Shown: one piece after another, positions 47,455-55,691 of the stretch
How positions within the stretch are numbered: the stretch's first letter is position 1
Layout of the letters: every line of letters starts with the position of its first letter
Assembly: GCA_963841995.1 (NCBI GenBank)
Contig: CAWJEX010000017.1
Coordinates: 1-64,000 of the forward strand
DNA from: DATDPM01 sp963841995
Lineage (GTDB): Bacteria; Pseudomonadota; Alphaproteobacteria; DATDPM01
Length of the DNA: 64,000 bases
Reading direction: 5' to 3'
Notes under the pieces: model-generated
Seen by the model: only the letters and a program-made list of their open reading frames with translations
Databases searched by the model: none
What the model was told of the DNA's origin: nothing
Made by a program: the position numbers and the translations under genes

Positions 47455-48383
47455 TCTGCTGGATACCGGCCTCGGTTCACAGCGTCCCAATAAGCATCGA
47501 CGCGCGCTTGAATGTCGTTCAGCAAAGAGTTGTTGCGGCGCGGCGTAAACAGATGCGCGAACCGACCTTGGAGTTTCAAATAGTCCTCGACCGGAATCCG
47601 CGGGTGCGGAATACGGGTGTGAACGATCTTTCCGTCGACGAATTCCTTAAGCGGCCACACGCCGCTGCGCACGGCCAACCGTCCGATCTCCACCGATTTG
47701 TCCGGTTCGTATTCCCATCCCGTCGGGCAAGGCGCCAGGGCGAGAACGAGCCGCGGCCCTTTCAAGCTCGCCGCTTTTTCAATTTTTCGGGCGAGATCGA
47801 GAGGCTCGGTTCCGATTGCGGTTGCGACATAAGAGGGCTGGTGCGCCGCCCAAATGGCGAATAGGTCTTTCTTGTAGCCGGGATAGCCGAGCGGCCCGCG
47901 GCTGGTCGCGGTCTTCGCACCATGGGGCGTTGCGCCGGAAAATTGCTGTCCGGTGTTTCCATAGCCTTCATTGTCGTAACACAAATAAAGAAAATCGAGA
48001 CCGCGCTCGATCGCGCCGGACGTCGCCGAAAGCCCCATGCCATAGGCGGAGCCATCGCCCGTTAGCACCACCACGCTCAGATCCTCATTCTTTGGCATGC
48101 GGCCTTTGTGAATCAGCACATCGAGCGCATCGCGCACCCCTTGCGCTCCGGCCGGCGCCGATGCCATGGCGGTGTACAGCCAGGATCCGCGGAACGGCGT
48201 GAAGGGATAGACGGACAGCATCGTCATGCATCCCGCGGCATTCACGAACACCGTCTTGTCGCCGAGCACATCGTAGACTTCCTTGAGCGCCAGCAGGCCA
48301 CCGCAACCGGCGCACATCGACGTGCCGGCGCCCAGGAGATGAGTGGAGGGCAAATCGCGAATTGATTCGAAATGGGTGGTCAT
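47445..48383 (-). CDS. 2-oxoacid:ferredoxin oxidoreductase, beta (ThDP) subunit
   Basis: 312 residues. It starts with the cysteine region TSMCAGCGGLLALKEV and FVNAAGCMTML, and the ThDP/Mg motif is VVVLTGDGSAYGMGLSATSGAIERGLDFLYLCYDNEGYGNTG. C-terminally a Cys (ALAPCPTGWEYEP) matches the [4Fe-4S] ligand of pyruvate synthase beta subunits. It oxidatively decarboxylates a 2-oxo acid with CoA, passing electrons to ferredoxin. Last gene of the operon, overlapping alpha by four bases. Pyruvate versus branched-chain or aromatic oxoacid specificity is not clear. Confidence 0.88.
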   Translation of the reverse strand: MTTHFESIRDLPSTHLLGAGTSMCAGCGGLLALKEVYDVLGDKTVFVNAAGCMTMLSVYPFTPFRGSWLYTAMASAPAGAQGVRDALDVLIHKGRMPKNEDLSVVVLTGDGSAYGMGLSATSGAIERGLDFLYLCYDNEGYGNTGQQFSGATPHGAKTATSRGPLGYPGYKKDLFAIWAAHQPSYVATAIGTEPLDLARKIEKAASLKGPRLVLALAPCPTGWEYEPDKSVEIGRLAVRSGVWPLKEFVDGKIVHTRIPHPRIPVEDYLKLQGRFAHLFTPRRNNSLLNDIQARVDAYWDAVNRGRYPADQC

Positions 48384-49654
48384 GCCTTCGCTCCCTTGCT
48401 TCCCAGATCCGCCTCGCGCCGGGCGACATCATGGCGCTCAACATGGGCGATTGCCTGAAGCTTGCGGATTTCGCGCAACTCGGTCTTGGTATAGAGAAGG
48501 CGTGGTGGGGGCGATGTGCCCGATTTACCGGCCGTAACGGCGGCGGCGGCAATTCCCAAAAGCTCCGGCGTACTGATGTCCCGCCCGCCCAGGCCGCCGA
48601 CGAAACTCGCCAAGACGGGGGCGCCTGACTGTCCGTACAAGGTAGCCGCAAGCTCGGTGTGCAGAATGCCGCCGCGGCCCATGGACAGATTCTGGTCGAT
48701 GACCGCGACCGCTTTCTTGCCGGAAAGCGCGGCGCGAATCGCCTCGGCAGGAAAAGGCCTCAGCAGCCGCGGCCGCAGCAAGCCGGCGCGCACGCCCGAG
48801 TCCCGCAGCCGATCGACGGCTTCCTTTGCCTTGGTGGCGAAAGACCCGATCATGAAAAACGCAACCTCCGCGTCGTCCAAGCGGTAGCTTTCGATTGCAC
48901 CATGATGGCGCCCGAATTCCCGCGCAAAGGCATCGGCGATTTCGTCGTAAGCGATTAACGCGGTCAATGCCGCCAAATGCATTTCGTACCGGAAATAGGA
49001 ATAGGACGAGCCCCCCAACACGACGACCGCTTCGCTGAGCGGCCGGCTGGCGCGGAATTGCACTGATTTCGGATCGAAAGCCGGCAAAAACCGGCGCACC
49101 GCTTCGGGCTCGGGAAATTCGACGGGCTCACGGGTGAACGAAAGATAGAACCCGTCCATATTGACGATAACCGGCAAGCGCACCCGCTCGTCTTCCGCCA
49201 AACGGTAGGCGATCAGTACCGTGTCGAGCACTTCCTGGCAATTGGCGCAATGGATTCGAAGAAAGCCGCTGTCGCGCGCGGCGAGAATGTCGTTGTGATC
49301 GGGCTCAAGGGTCAGGGGTGCTGCGAGTGCTCGCGAAACATTGACCATCACCAAGGGGACCCGCCAACCGGCCACGGTGTAAATCATCTCCATGCCGTAG
49401 AGCAGTCCTTGGCTCGAGGTTGCCGTGAACACGCGGACACCGGTGGCGGCCGCTGCCCCCGCCGCGGTAATCATGGAATGCTCGGAATTGAGCATCGTCA
49501 TCCGCGCATCGAACTGCCCCGCTTCAATCCATTGCCCAATGGTTTCGATGATCTCGGTCTGCGGCGTGATCGGGAAAGCCGGAATGTAATCGGCCTCAGA
49601 CAGGCGCGCCCCCCAAGCCGCCGCAACATTCCCGCTGATCAGCATCCGGGTCAT
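48380..49654 (-). CDS. 2-oxoacid:ferredoxin oxidoreductase, alpha subunit
   Basis: 424 residues. The N-terminal GNVAAAWGARLSEADYIPAFPITPQTEIIE is the alpha-subunit start, followed by MLNSEHSMITAAGAAAATGVRVFTATSSQGLLYGMEM, with the Glu that activates ThDP of the beta subunit. Later VIDQNLSMGRGGILHTELAATLY is the third-domain CoA region. The C-terminal 40 residues are basic and variable. Overlaps the gamma-delta gene by four bases at the start and beta at the end. Forms an alpha-beta-(gamma-delta) complex. Confidence 0.88.
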   Translation of the reverse strand: MTRMLISGNVAAAWGARLSEADYIPAFPITPQTEIIETIGQWIEAGQFDARMTMLNSEHSMITAAGAAAATGVRVFTATSSQGLLYGMEMIYTVAGWRVPLVMVNVSRALAAPLTLEPDHNDILAARDSGFLRIHCANCQEVLDTVLIAYRLAEDERVRLPVIVNMDGFYLSFTREPVEFPEPEAVRRFLPAFDPKSVQFRASRPLSEAVVVLGGSSYSYFRYEMHLAALTALIAYDEIADAFAREFGRHHGAIESYRLDDAEVAFFMIGSFATKAKEAVDRLRDSGVRAGLLRPRLLRPFPAEAIRAALSGKKAVAVIDQNLSMGRGGILHTELAATLYGQSGAPVLASFVGGLGGRDISTPELLGIAAAAVTAGKSGTSPPPRLLYTKTELREIRKLQAIAHVERHDVARREADLGSKGAKA

Positions 49655-50559
49655 GACGCCTTCGCTTGGCCCTGTTCGGGCACGGCCTCAATGGCATGGC
49701 GCGGGCAGACGGCTACGCAGATCATGCAGCCCTTGCAATTGTCGTAATCGACCTGAGGCCGCCCCTCGGTATCCACATTGATGGCGCTGTCCGGACAGAA
49801 GGTGCTGCAAATCCATGTGCAGCGGTTGCAGTGGTCATAATCGATGACCGGACGCATCATCCGCCACAAGCCGGTTCGCACTTCGATACTGGTGGCACCA
49901 TCAAAAATCGCGGGCACGGAGGCGGGCGCTTCTTCGAGCCCAAGATCGACCCAGCGCGGCGCCTCTTGCGGTTCCACCGCACCTTCTTTCACGCAACCCT
50001 CATGGGCCGCCATGGCGTCGAAGGCGGAAAACGCCCGGCTCTTGTTTTCTTCGATGACCGCTGGGCCGAAGGCCGCCAGTTCGAGGGTCAGCGCTTTTTC
50101 AAGCGCCGGGCGCGAAATAACGCCGATGAGACGCGCTGCCGCCCCGGCGCAGGCAGCGCCCACCAATGGCCGCTCCGCTTGGTCCTCGGCCTCGTGAACC
50201 GCAAGGGTGAAGACGGGCCCGGTTAGGTTCAAACGCTGCGACCACTCTTCTGGTTTGTCGCGGCTCGCGATCAGCACCACCGTCTTGTCGCTGATCCCGA
50301 CCAGAACGCCGGCCGCGGCAACGGGAATAAGCGTCGAATCCGCGACCACGACGAGATCGGGTGTCCGGATGACACCGCGTTCGTGAATTGGCGCTTTCGC
50401 AGCACGCACATAGGAAAAAATGGGCGCGCCACGGCGTTCCGCGCCGTAAATCGGAGCGTCTTGAACTTCGTATCCGGAGTCAAACAAGGCGCTGCCCAAA
50501 ATATGCCCCGCCGTCTTGATTCCGTGGCCGCCTCGTCCGTGAAGTCGTATTTGGTACAT
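49651..50559 (-). CDS. 2-oxoacid:ferredoxin oxidoreductase, fused gamma-delta subunit
   Basis: 302 residues. Residues 1-185 are the gamma domain (IRLHGRGGHGIKTAGHILGSALFDSGYEVQDAPIYGAERRGAPI). After a linker, the delta domain has two 4Fe-4S clusters: CNRCTWICSTFCP (with an extra residue spacing) and CKGCMICVAVCP. Gamma and delta are separate genes in many archaea and fused in some bacteria. First structural gene of the oxidoreductase operon, 31 bases after the amino-acid dehydrogenase. Confidence 0.87.
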   Translation of the reverse strand: MYQIRLHGRGGHGIKTAGHILGSALFDSGYEVQDAPIYGAERRGAPIFSYVRAAKAPIHERGVIRTPDLVVVADSTLIPVAAAGVLVGISDKTVVLIASRDKPEEWSQRLNLTGPVFTLAVHEAEDQAERPLVGAACAGAAARLIGVISRPALEKALTLELAAFGPAVIEENKSRAFSAFDAMAAHEGCVKEGAVEPQEAPRWVDLGLEEAPASVPAIFDGATSIEVRTGLWRMMRPVIDYDHCNRCTWICSTFCPDSAINVDTEGRPQVDYDNCKGCMICVAVCPRHAIEAVPEQGQAKAS

Positions 50560-50590
50560 TTTGGTATCACTCCGCGGCGCGGCGCCGCTT

Positions 50591-51706
50591 TTAGAACAAC
50601 CCCCAGCGCCGCAGGCTCATGGCTTTCTTCACCCTGCGCAGCACCAAATTCATCGCTGCTTCCCGCGGGAGAATTTTCCGGCCTTTGGATTCAGTCAGAA
50701 CTTCGCTGGCATTGGCGCGCAATTTTTCGGCGACAGTGGCAAGTGCCGCCGCTTCGCTGGCTCCGTGATATTCCATGGCCGCGCAGATAACGCCGCCAGC
50801 ATTGGCGATAAAATCGGGCAGACAAATGACGCCGCGTTCGTGCAAATATTTCTCCGCGCCGGGCGTCAGCGGAATATTGGCGCCTTGGGCAACCAATTTG
50901 GTTTTCAACCGCGCGACGTTGTCGTCGCGAATGACGTCGGGGCGTGCCGCGGGAATCCAGATTTCGCATTCGATGTCGATGATCCCATCGCGATCGAGTT
51001 TACGTCCCTTCGGATAATCGACGACACTGCGGCCCTCCTCTTTGAGGGCCGCCAGTCCTTCCAAATCGAGACCCTTGTCATCGGCCACGGTGCCGCGGGA
51101 ATTGCTCGCGGCAACCAGAACCGCGCCCTTTTTCGCCAAGAATTGCACCGCGTGTTTGCCCACGGCGCCATAGCCCTGGACGGCGACCCGAGCGCCGTCG
51201 AGCACAAAGCCGGAATAAGGTGCTGCAATCTCGACGGCGTGACTGAGGCCCCAGCCGGTGGCGCCAATCTCATCGATCGGAATGCCACCTAGTTCGCGCG
51301 GCAAGCCGGCGACGCGCCCGATCTCGTCCTTGATCCAGGCCATGCACGTCTCATCGGTTCCCATGTCGGGACCCGGAATGTAGTCGTCGAGATTGCGGAT
51401 AGCGCACGCGAAGGCGCGAATCAGATTTTCTTTTTGCGGCTTAGCCATTTTGGGGTCGGCGAAGATGACCGCCTTGCCGCCGCCATGGGCGAGCCCTGCC
51501 GCGGCATTTTTTAGCGTCATGGCGCGAGCCAAGCGCGCACATTCCGCTAGGCTGACATCGGGCGCCATGCGAATGCCGCCAATCGATGGACCGGCCGCCG
51601 TATTGTCAACGACGACTGCGGCCCGGAGCCCAACACCCGGCACATTCAGATGTAGAACTTTTGCCGGCCCTAAATCGTCGGCCGGGGCGAAGGCATCCAT
51701 GGCCAC
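50591..51706 (-). CDS. Glu/Leu/Phe/Val dehydrogenase family enzyme
   Basis: 371 residues. The catalytic lysine region is AAGLAHGGGKAVIFADP, with GPDMGTDETCMAWI and the NAD loop VAVQGYGAVGKHAVQFLAKKGA; later ANIPLTPGAEKYLHERGVICLPDFIANAGGV is characteristic. The length and pattern are closer to leucine/phenylalanine-type members than to glutamate dehydrogenase, which are usually longer. It deaminates an amino acid to the 2-oxo acid. Standing first in an operon with a 2-oxoacid:ferredoxin oxidoreductase, it would feed that enzyme, so the pair looks like an amino-acid-oxidation module. Confidence 0.85.
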   Translation of the reverse strand: MAMDAFAPADDLGPAKVLHLNVPGVGLRAAVVVDNTAAGPSIGGIRMAPDVSLAECARLARAMTLKNAAAGLAHGGGKAVIFADPKMAKPQKENLIRAFACAIRNLDDYIPGPDMGTDETCMAWIKDEIGRVAGLPRELGGIPIDEIGATGWGLSHAVEIAAPYSGFVLDGARVAVQGYGAVGKHAVQFLAKKGAVLVAASNSRGTVADDKGLDLEGLAALKEEGRSVVDYPKGRKLDRDGIIDIECEIWIPAARPDVIRDDNVARLKTKLVAQGANIPLTPGAEKYLHERGVICLPDFIANAGGVICAAMEYHGASEAAALATVAEKLRANASEVLTESKGRKILPREAAMNLVLRRVKKAMSLRRWGLF

Positions 51707-51803
51707 GCTCGCCTCCCGATTTCCCGGCCAGTCTATGCGGCCGGCGCGTAGGACGTGATGATTTAGATCAACGATCCCGATCGCCTAAGCGCGGCCGGGC
51801 GGC

Positions 51804-52394
51804 TTATTGCTTCGGGCAATCGACTCCGCCAACGATGTCGCATACCTGCTTTTCGGGGAGGCCCGTGCGGCTCATCAGATCATCGACACTCTGGCGATAG
51901 CTGGCCTCGGTTTCATTCGCCATCCGGTACTCTTTCGACCACTCCTCGCCGCGCTCGTGCATATCGCCCACTTGCGCCGTCATGAAAGCCCAGGCCCGGT
52001 ATTCGGCACCGAGCTGATACGCATCGCTGGGCGTGCCCTTCGCTCCGGCCTCGGAAAGCTTGTCGGCGACGCATTGCTTGAACGTTTCCACGACGACCTT
52101 GTCGATTTTGGTGCAATACCGCAGGGACACCGAGCCCAGATGCACGGCGACCAGCATATCGTGAGTTGTTGGCGCCGCGGCCGGCGCCGCTTGTTCGGCT
52201 GCGGGAGCCGGCGCCGCTTGCTCGGGAGCCGGCTCGGCCGCCGGAGCCTGACCAGAATCGGGCGCCGGCGCGTTGGCCGCAGCATCGGGCGCCGATGCAT
52301 CCGGCGTCTTCGTGTCATCCGCCCGTGCAGTCCCGACACCATGTGCGGCGCACAGCGCCATGGCCAGAGCAAATGTGAATGTAATCTTTTTCAT
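51804..52394 (-). CDS. Secreted protein of unknown function with an Ala/Pro-rich linker
   Basis: 196 residues. A signal peptide (KITFTFALAMALCAAHGVGTARA) is followed by an acidic Ala-Pro linker (about residues 27-76, PAAEPAPEQAAPAPA) and a helical C-terminal domain with four cysteines (RYCTKID, FKQCVAD, KQVCDIV, GVDCPK) that may form two disulfides in the periplasm. No family was recognised. The linker looks like a cell-wall or outer-membrane spacer. It is upstream of the amino-acid dehydrogenase on the same strand, with a 97-base gap, so it may or may not be co-transcribed. Confidence 0.6.
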   Translation of the reverse strand: MKKITFTFALAMALCAAHGVGTARADDTKTPDASAPDAAANAPAPDSGQAPAAEPAPEQAAPAPAAEQAAPAAAPTTHDMLVAVHLGSVSLRYCTKIDKVVVETFKQCVADKLSEAGAKGTPSDAYQLGAEYRAWAFMTAQVGDMHERGEEWSKEYRMANETEASYRQSVDDLMSRTGLPEKQVCDIVGGVDCPKQ

Positions 52395-52569
52395 CGCAAC
52401 CCCCTCACAGACGGCCGGAAATTTGGCGGCGGCGTCTCGCGCGACCCGCCGCGGTTCACCCGGCGAAGAACGCCCGAATTATGGAGCAATCCGGCGATTT
52501 TTTCTACCGCCGATGGGAATGTAGCCGACACCGGCGACGGTGGAGATTTGACCGCGCCGGCGCTGTGGC

Positions 52570-53911
52570 TTAAGACAGAAAGCAGCGCCTAAAGGCCGAT
52601 AAATGCTTGGGATTTCCGCGTGTGCGGATCTCGGCACGGATCAGCAACCAAAGGAGATTGGCGTCTTTGCGGAGGAAGGCCAGCCAAGCACGGCTGTCGG
52701 CGGTGAGGCGGAAATCCGGGGTTCCGGAATGCCCCTCCGTCACCTCCAGCTTTTGATTACGGATGACGACCGTCGCCTTGCGTTCGGCATCTCCGGTAAA
52801 AGTGAAATGAAGGGCGGCGTCGATGCCTTTGGAGTGGTTGGGCTGAAAATTCAGTTGCATGCCGCGCAAGAATCCATCGATCGAGGCGAGGCGAAGGCCG
52901 TTCCTCACCGGCCTTGCGATCTTGTTGGGAAACCGGTTGGCGACGTAAGATTTGGCGTCCGAACCGGGAACGACTTAACCGTTTCCTTCTTCTCCTGAAG
53001 CGGACGAACGATACCCTGCATAAAATTCTTGCGGTCGGTTAGACGGGGGCCGATGACGTCTTCACCCGCCGGACAAACCGACATGCAATAGGCCGCCTTG
53101 TAATTCGGTCCAAACCCGAGATTTTGCCACGTCGAAACGGTTTCCAAATCGGCAACAGGGCTGCGGTAGTCGCGGCTATTCTTGCTGTCGGCGATCGTGC
53201 CGACCCAATCGATAAAGCCGCCCATGAATTCGCGGTCGTTATGGGTATAGCAAGCGGAGAACTTGAAATAGCCGTCGGGGGAAATGGCGCCCGCGGGCAA
53301 GCGGCGACGCAGGGCTTGCATTCGAGACAAGGGTTGTAATCGAGAGGCCGGGAATACGAATCGATTTCCGCATCGATGATCACCGTATCCAGCAAGATGA
53401 AATTGCCGAAACGGGGATGAATCACGTTACGGTGAATTCCCATGTGGCCGAGTCCCGCTTCGACGGCAACCAATTTATGGGAAACCCCCCACATTTTTTC
53501 CGGCCAGCGATCCGCCTCCATTGGAAACCCGACCGCCGGACTGACGGCGCGAACGCCATGGCGCTCACAATGCGCGACGATCCGGCGCGCGACGTCGTTG
53601 AGCTCATCGCCGGCGTGCTCGAATTCAAGATTGGCGATGGATCGCGCTGGCGTGTGGATATTCTGCCGATTTATCCGCCGCACGAGGGCGATCTGCGCCC
53701 TGGCGCCCGGCAGCAGCCGCTCGATCTCTGGCCGTTCGGGACTAAAGGCAGGCCTCGCAATCTCGACAAAGCCAACATCGTCAGCCCCCGCCTCGAGACA
53801 GATCTGCCGCAATGCCGTGGCACTCAAAATTTTCGGCGCTGCGGCCGCCGTTTCGCCGCGCACGCGAAAGGCCCGAACGGTCGGATGATCGCTAAATTTC
53901 GCCGCCTTCAT
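52570..53911 (-). pseudogene. Iron-sulfur (QueG-like) protein with C-terminal SCP2 domain, broken by two -1 shifts
   Basis: Three consecutive frames form one protein of about 447 residues. The first has ALRQICLEAGADDVGFVEI, HMGIHRNVIHPRFGNFILLDTV and the cluster CLECKPCVAACP; the second continues GAISPDGYFKFSACYTHNDREF and YKAAYCMSVCPAGEDV (second cluster); the third is the SCP2 lipid-binding domain with ALHFTFTGDAERKATVVIRNQKLEV and DFRLTADSRAWLAFL. Adding one base to the GGG at 53295-53297 and one to the TTT at 52951-52953 joins them. ATG 53911 (- strand) is preferred to 53923 because the latter lies inside an operator-like repeat. A redox role on a hydrophobic substrate is inferred. Confidence 0.7.
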
Positions 53912-53934
53912 TTGTATATACATCTATTAGCGCA
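53912..53934 (-). promoter_or_regulatory. Operator-like repeat 1 at the iron-sulfur/SCP2 gene start
   Basis: A 23-base sequence with the perfect palindrome TGTATATACA at its start (+ strand 53913-53922), then CATCTATTAGCGCA. It differs at only two positions from a second copy 63 bases away. It ends right at the preferred start codon of the downstream gene, where a repressor would block transcription. Confidence 0.6.
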
Positions 53935-53974
53935 TTGGGGCCCTTGCCGGTTCCCCTGGACAGCTGCCATATAG

Positions 53975-53997
53975 TTGTATCTACATCTATTTGCGCA
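53975..53997 (-). promoter_or_regulatory. Operator-like repeat 2 upstream of the iron-sulfur/SCP2 gene
   Basis: Same 23-base element as at 53912-53934 with 21 of 23 positions identical (TGTATCTACA in place of TGTATATACA, and a T for A further on). The two copies start 63 bases apart, which is six helical turns, so dimers bound at both would lie on one face of the DNA. The repeats lie between the end of the Anbu operon and the iron-sulfur gene; no regulator gene is adjacent. Confidence 0.6.
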
Positions 53998-54029
53998 AGT
54001 CAAGCCGTCGCCGGCCGGCGCCGGCGATC

Positions 54030-54764
54030 TCAGGCCGTCCAGGTAGGGCGGGGGATCGCGCGATAGGCCTCGCGCAGGGATTCTGACCAGCGCTCGCGGA
54101 TCATGCGGAAGTATTCGTCGTCCTCCGTGATCCGCCGCTTGAGTTCGACCTTCAGTGTGTCGCGGCGGTAGACACAGAGATCGATCGGCATGCCCACGGT
54201 CAAATTGCTGCGTAGGGTCGAATCCATGGAGATCAGAACGAGCTTCACCCCGTCATAGAGCGGCGTGTCGTATTTTGTGGCGCGATCGAGGATCGGCTTG
54301 CCGTATTTGTGCTCGCCGATTTGCAGAAACGGCGTGTCAGAGGTCGCTTCGATGTAATTCCCGGCGGCGTAGATCTGGAAGAGGCGCATATTGCGTCCCT
54401 TGAGCTGGCCGGCGAGCAGGAACGAGATGTCGAAAGGAATGTTCTGCGCCTTCAAAACTTCGGCATCCGCACGATACACGCGGCGAATTGCCTCGCCCAC
54501 CAATTGCGCGGCGCGAAACATGCTCGGCACGGTATGGAATGTTTCCGGCCCATTCTCCGTTTCCACGCCTTCGTTCAATAAATTCAAGACGGCTTGGGTC
54601 ACCGCAAGATTGCCCGACGTCAGCAAACCGATGAATTGCTCGCCCGGCGTTTCGACGATGTGCATCTTGGAGAAAACCGAGATGTTGTCGACGCCCGCAT
54701 TGGTCCGGGTGTCCGAGATCAGCACCAAGCCGTCTTTCAAAAAAAGCCCAATGCAATAGGTCAT
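54030..54764 (-). CDS. anbu: Anbu proteasome-like peptidase subunit
   Basis: 244 residues. It belongs to the Anbu (ancestral beta subunit) group of the proteasome fold: MTYCIGLFLKDGLVLISDTRTNAGVDNIS, with Thr2 as probable nucleophile, the Asp of ISDTRTNAG and a Lys in FSKMHIV. It is the usual length (about 245). In other bacteria Anbu forms open helical or ring-like assemblies, with substrates still unknown. It is the last gene of a four-gene operon with transglutaminase, alpha-E and ATP-grasp genes; this set is a conserved association. Confidence 0.9.
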   Translation of the reverse strand: MTYCIGLFLKDGLVLISDTRTNAGVDNISVFSKMHIVETPGEQFIGLLTSGNLAVTQAVLNLLNEGVETENGPETFHTVPSMFRAAQLVGEAIRRVYRADAEVLKAQNIPFDISFLLAGQLKGRNMRLFQIYAAGNYIEATSDTPFLQIGEHKYGKPILDRATKYDTPLYDGVKLVLISMDSTLRSNLTVGMPIDLCVYRRDTLKVELKRRITEDDEYFRMIRERWSESLREAYRAIPRPTWTA

Positions 54765-54828
54765 TCGTTCTTATCCCCTTTCGCCGGCTCAATTCGGCCG
54801 GTCTCCCAGTTACCGAACTTCTTTTCGC

Positions 54829-55659
54829 TTATTGTTGATCGGCGCCCTGATCGGCGCCGGTCCGTGTCACTTGCACTTTGACGGCAAGTTTTTCTTCCGC
54901 ATCGCCGCGCCAAATACCCCTAACGGGAGCTGCCGACCAATAATCGAGCCCGATGGCGGTACGGATATGCGCTTCGGTCGAGCGGGTACGGTTCGACGGA
55001 TCGAAACTGACCCAACCATGATCCGGCACCAGCGCCTCGGCCCAAGCGTGGCTGGCCTCATATTCGCCGACTTCCTTGCCAGTCCACAGATAGCCGCCGA
55101 CATAACGCGCCGGGATTCCGAGGCCCCGCGCCGCCGCGATAAAGACGTGCGCGTGGTCTTGGCAGACGCCGGTTCCCAAGATCAACGCTTCGCCAGCACT
55201 GGTCTTGGCGTCCGTGATGCCGGGCCGCCAGATGATTTTGTCGTGGATGGCGAGCATGAGCGAGGTCATCCGGTCGATCATGGTTGCGCCCCTGGCGGTC
55301 TCATTGGCAAGATCCCGGATTTCCGGGCTTGGCGTGGTGAGGGGCGTTTCGCGCAGGAAGAAGAGCGGCGGCAGGGTTTCCACCGCACCGCGGATGATCC
55401 CGTCGGTGTCGCGGGTCTCGACTTCGCCTTCGACGAAGATGGCGGCGTTACTATGCCGGCGATTTACTGAATGGCAATGCGCGAGATTGCCGAAACCATC
55501 CGTGAACGCCGGCAAATCACGCCGCGATTTGCCCCTGATCCTCCAACGCAGGACGGAAAGGCCCTCATGCGGCTGGGGCGTCAGGCGCAGTACCTGAATT
55601 GCGTAAGCGATCGGACGCGAATAGTGATAGGCCGTCTGATGGCGGACATGGAGTTGCAT
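54829..55659 (-). CDS. Transglutaminase-like cysteine peptidase
   Basis: 276 residues. The N-terminal beta domain starts LHVRHQTAYHYSRPIAYAIQVLRLTPQ. The catalytic triad is complete: Cys in LGTGVCQDHAHVFIAAARGLGIPARYV, His in YEASHAWAEALV and Asp in WVSFDPSNRT (about residues 167, 206 and 221). Members cleave or form isopeptide or peptide bonds. It has no signal peptide, so it acts in the cytoplasm. Third gene of the Anbu operon; it has been proposed to process a peptide tag made by the ATP-grasp enzyme. Confidence 0.88.
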   Translation of the reverse strand: MQLHVRHQTAYHYSRPIAYAIQVLRLTPQPHEGLSVLRWRIRGKSRRDLPAFTDGFGNLAHCHSVNRRHSNAAIFVEGEVETRDTDGIIRGAVETLPPLFFLRETPLTTPSPEIRDLANETARGATMIDRMTSLMLAIHDKIIWRPGITDAKTSAGEALILGTGVCQDHAHVFIAAARGLGIPARYVGGYLWTGKEVGEYEASHAWAEALVPDHGWVSFDPSNRTRSTEAHIRTAIGLDYWSAAPVRGIWRGDAEEKLAVKVQVTRTGADQGADQQ

Positions 55660-55691
55660 GGTCAGGGCGCCACGATCAGATCAATCGACGA

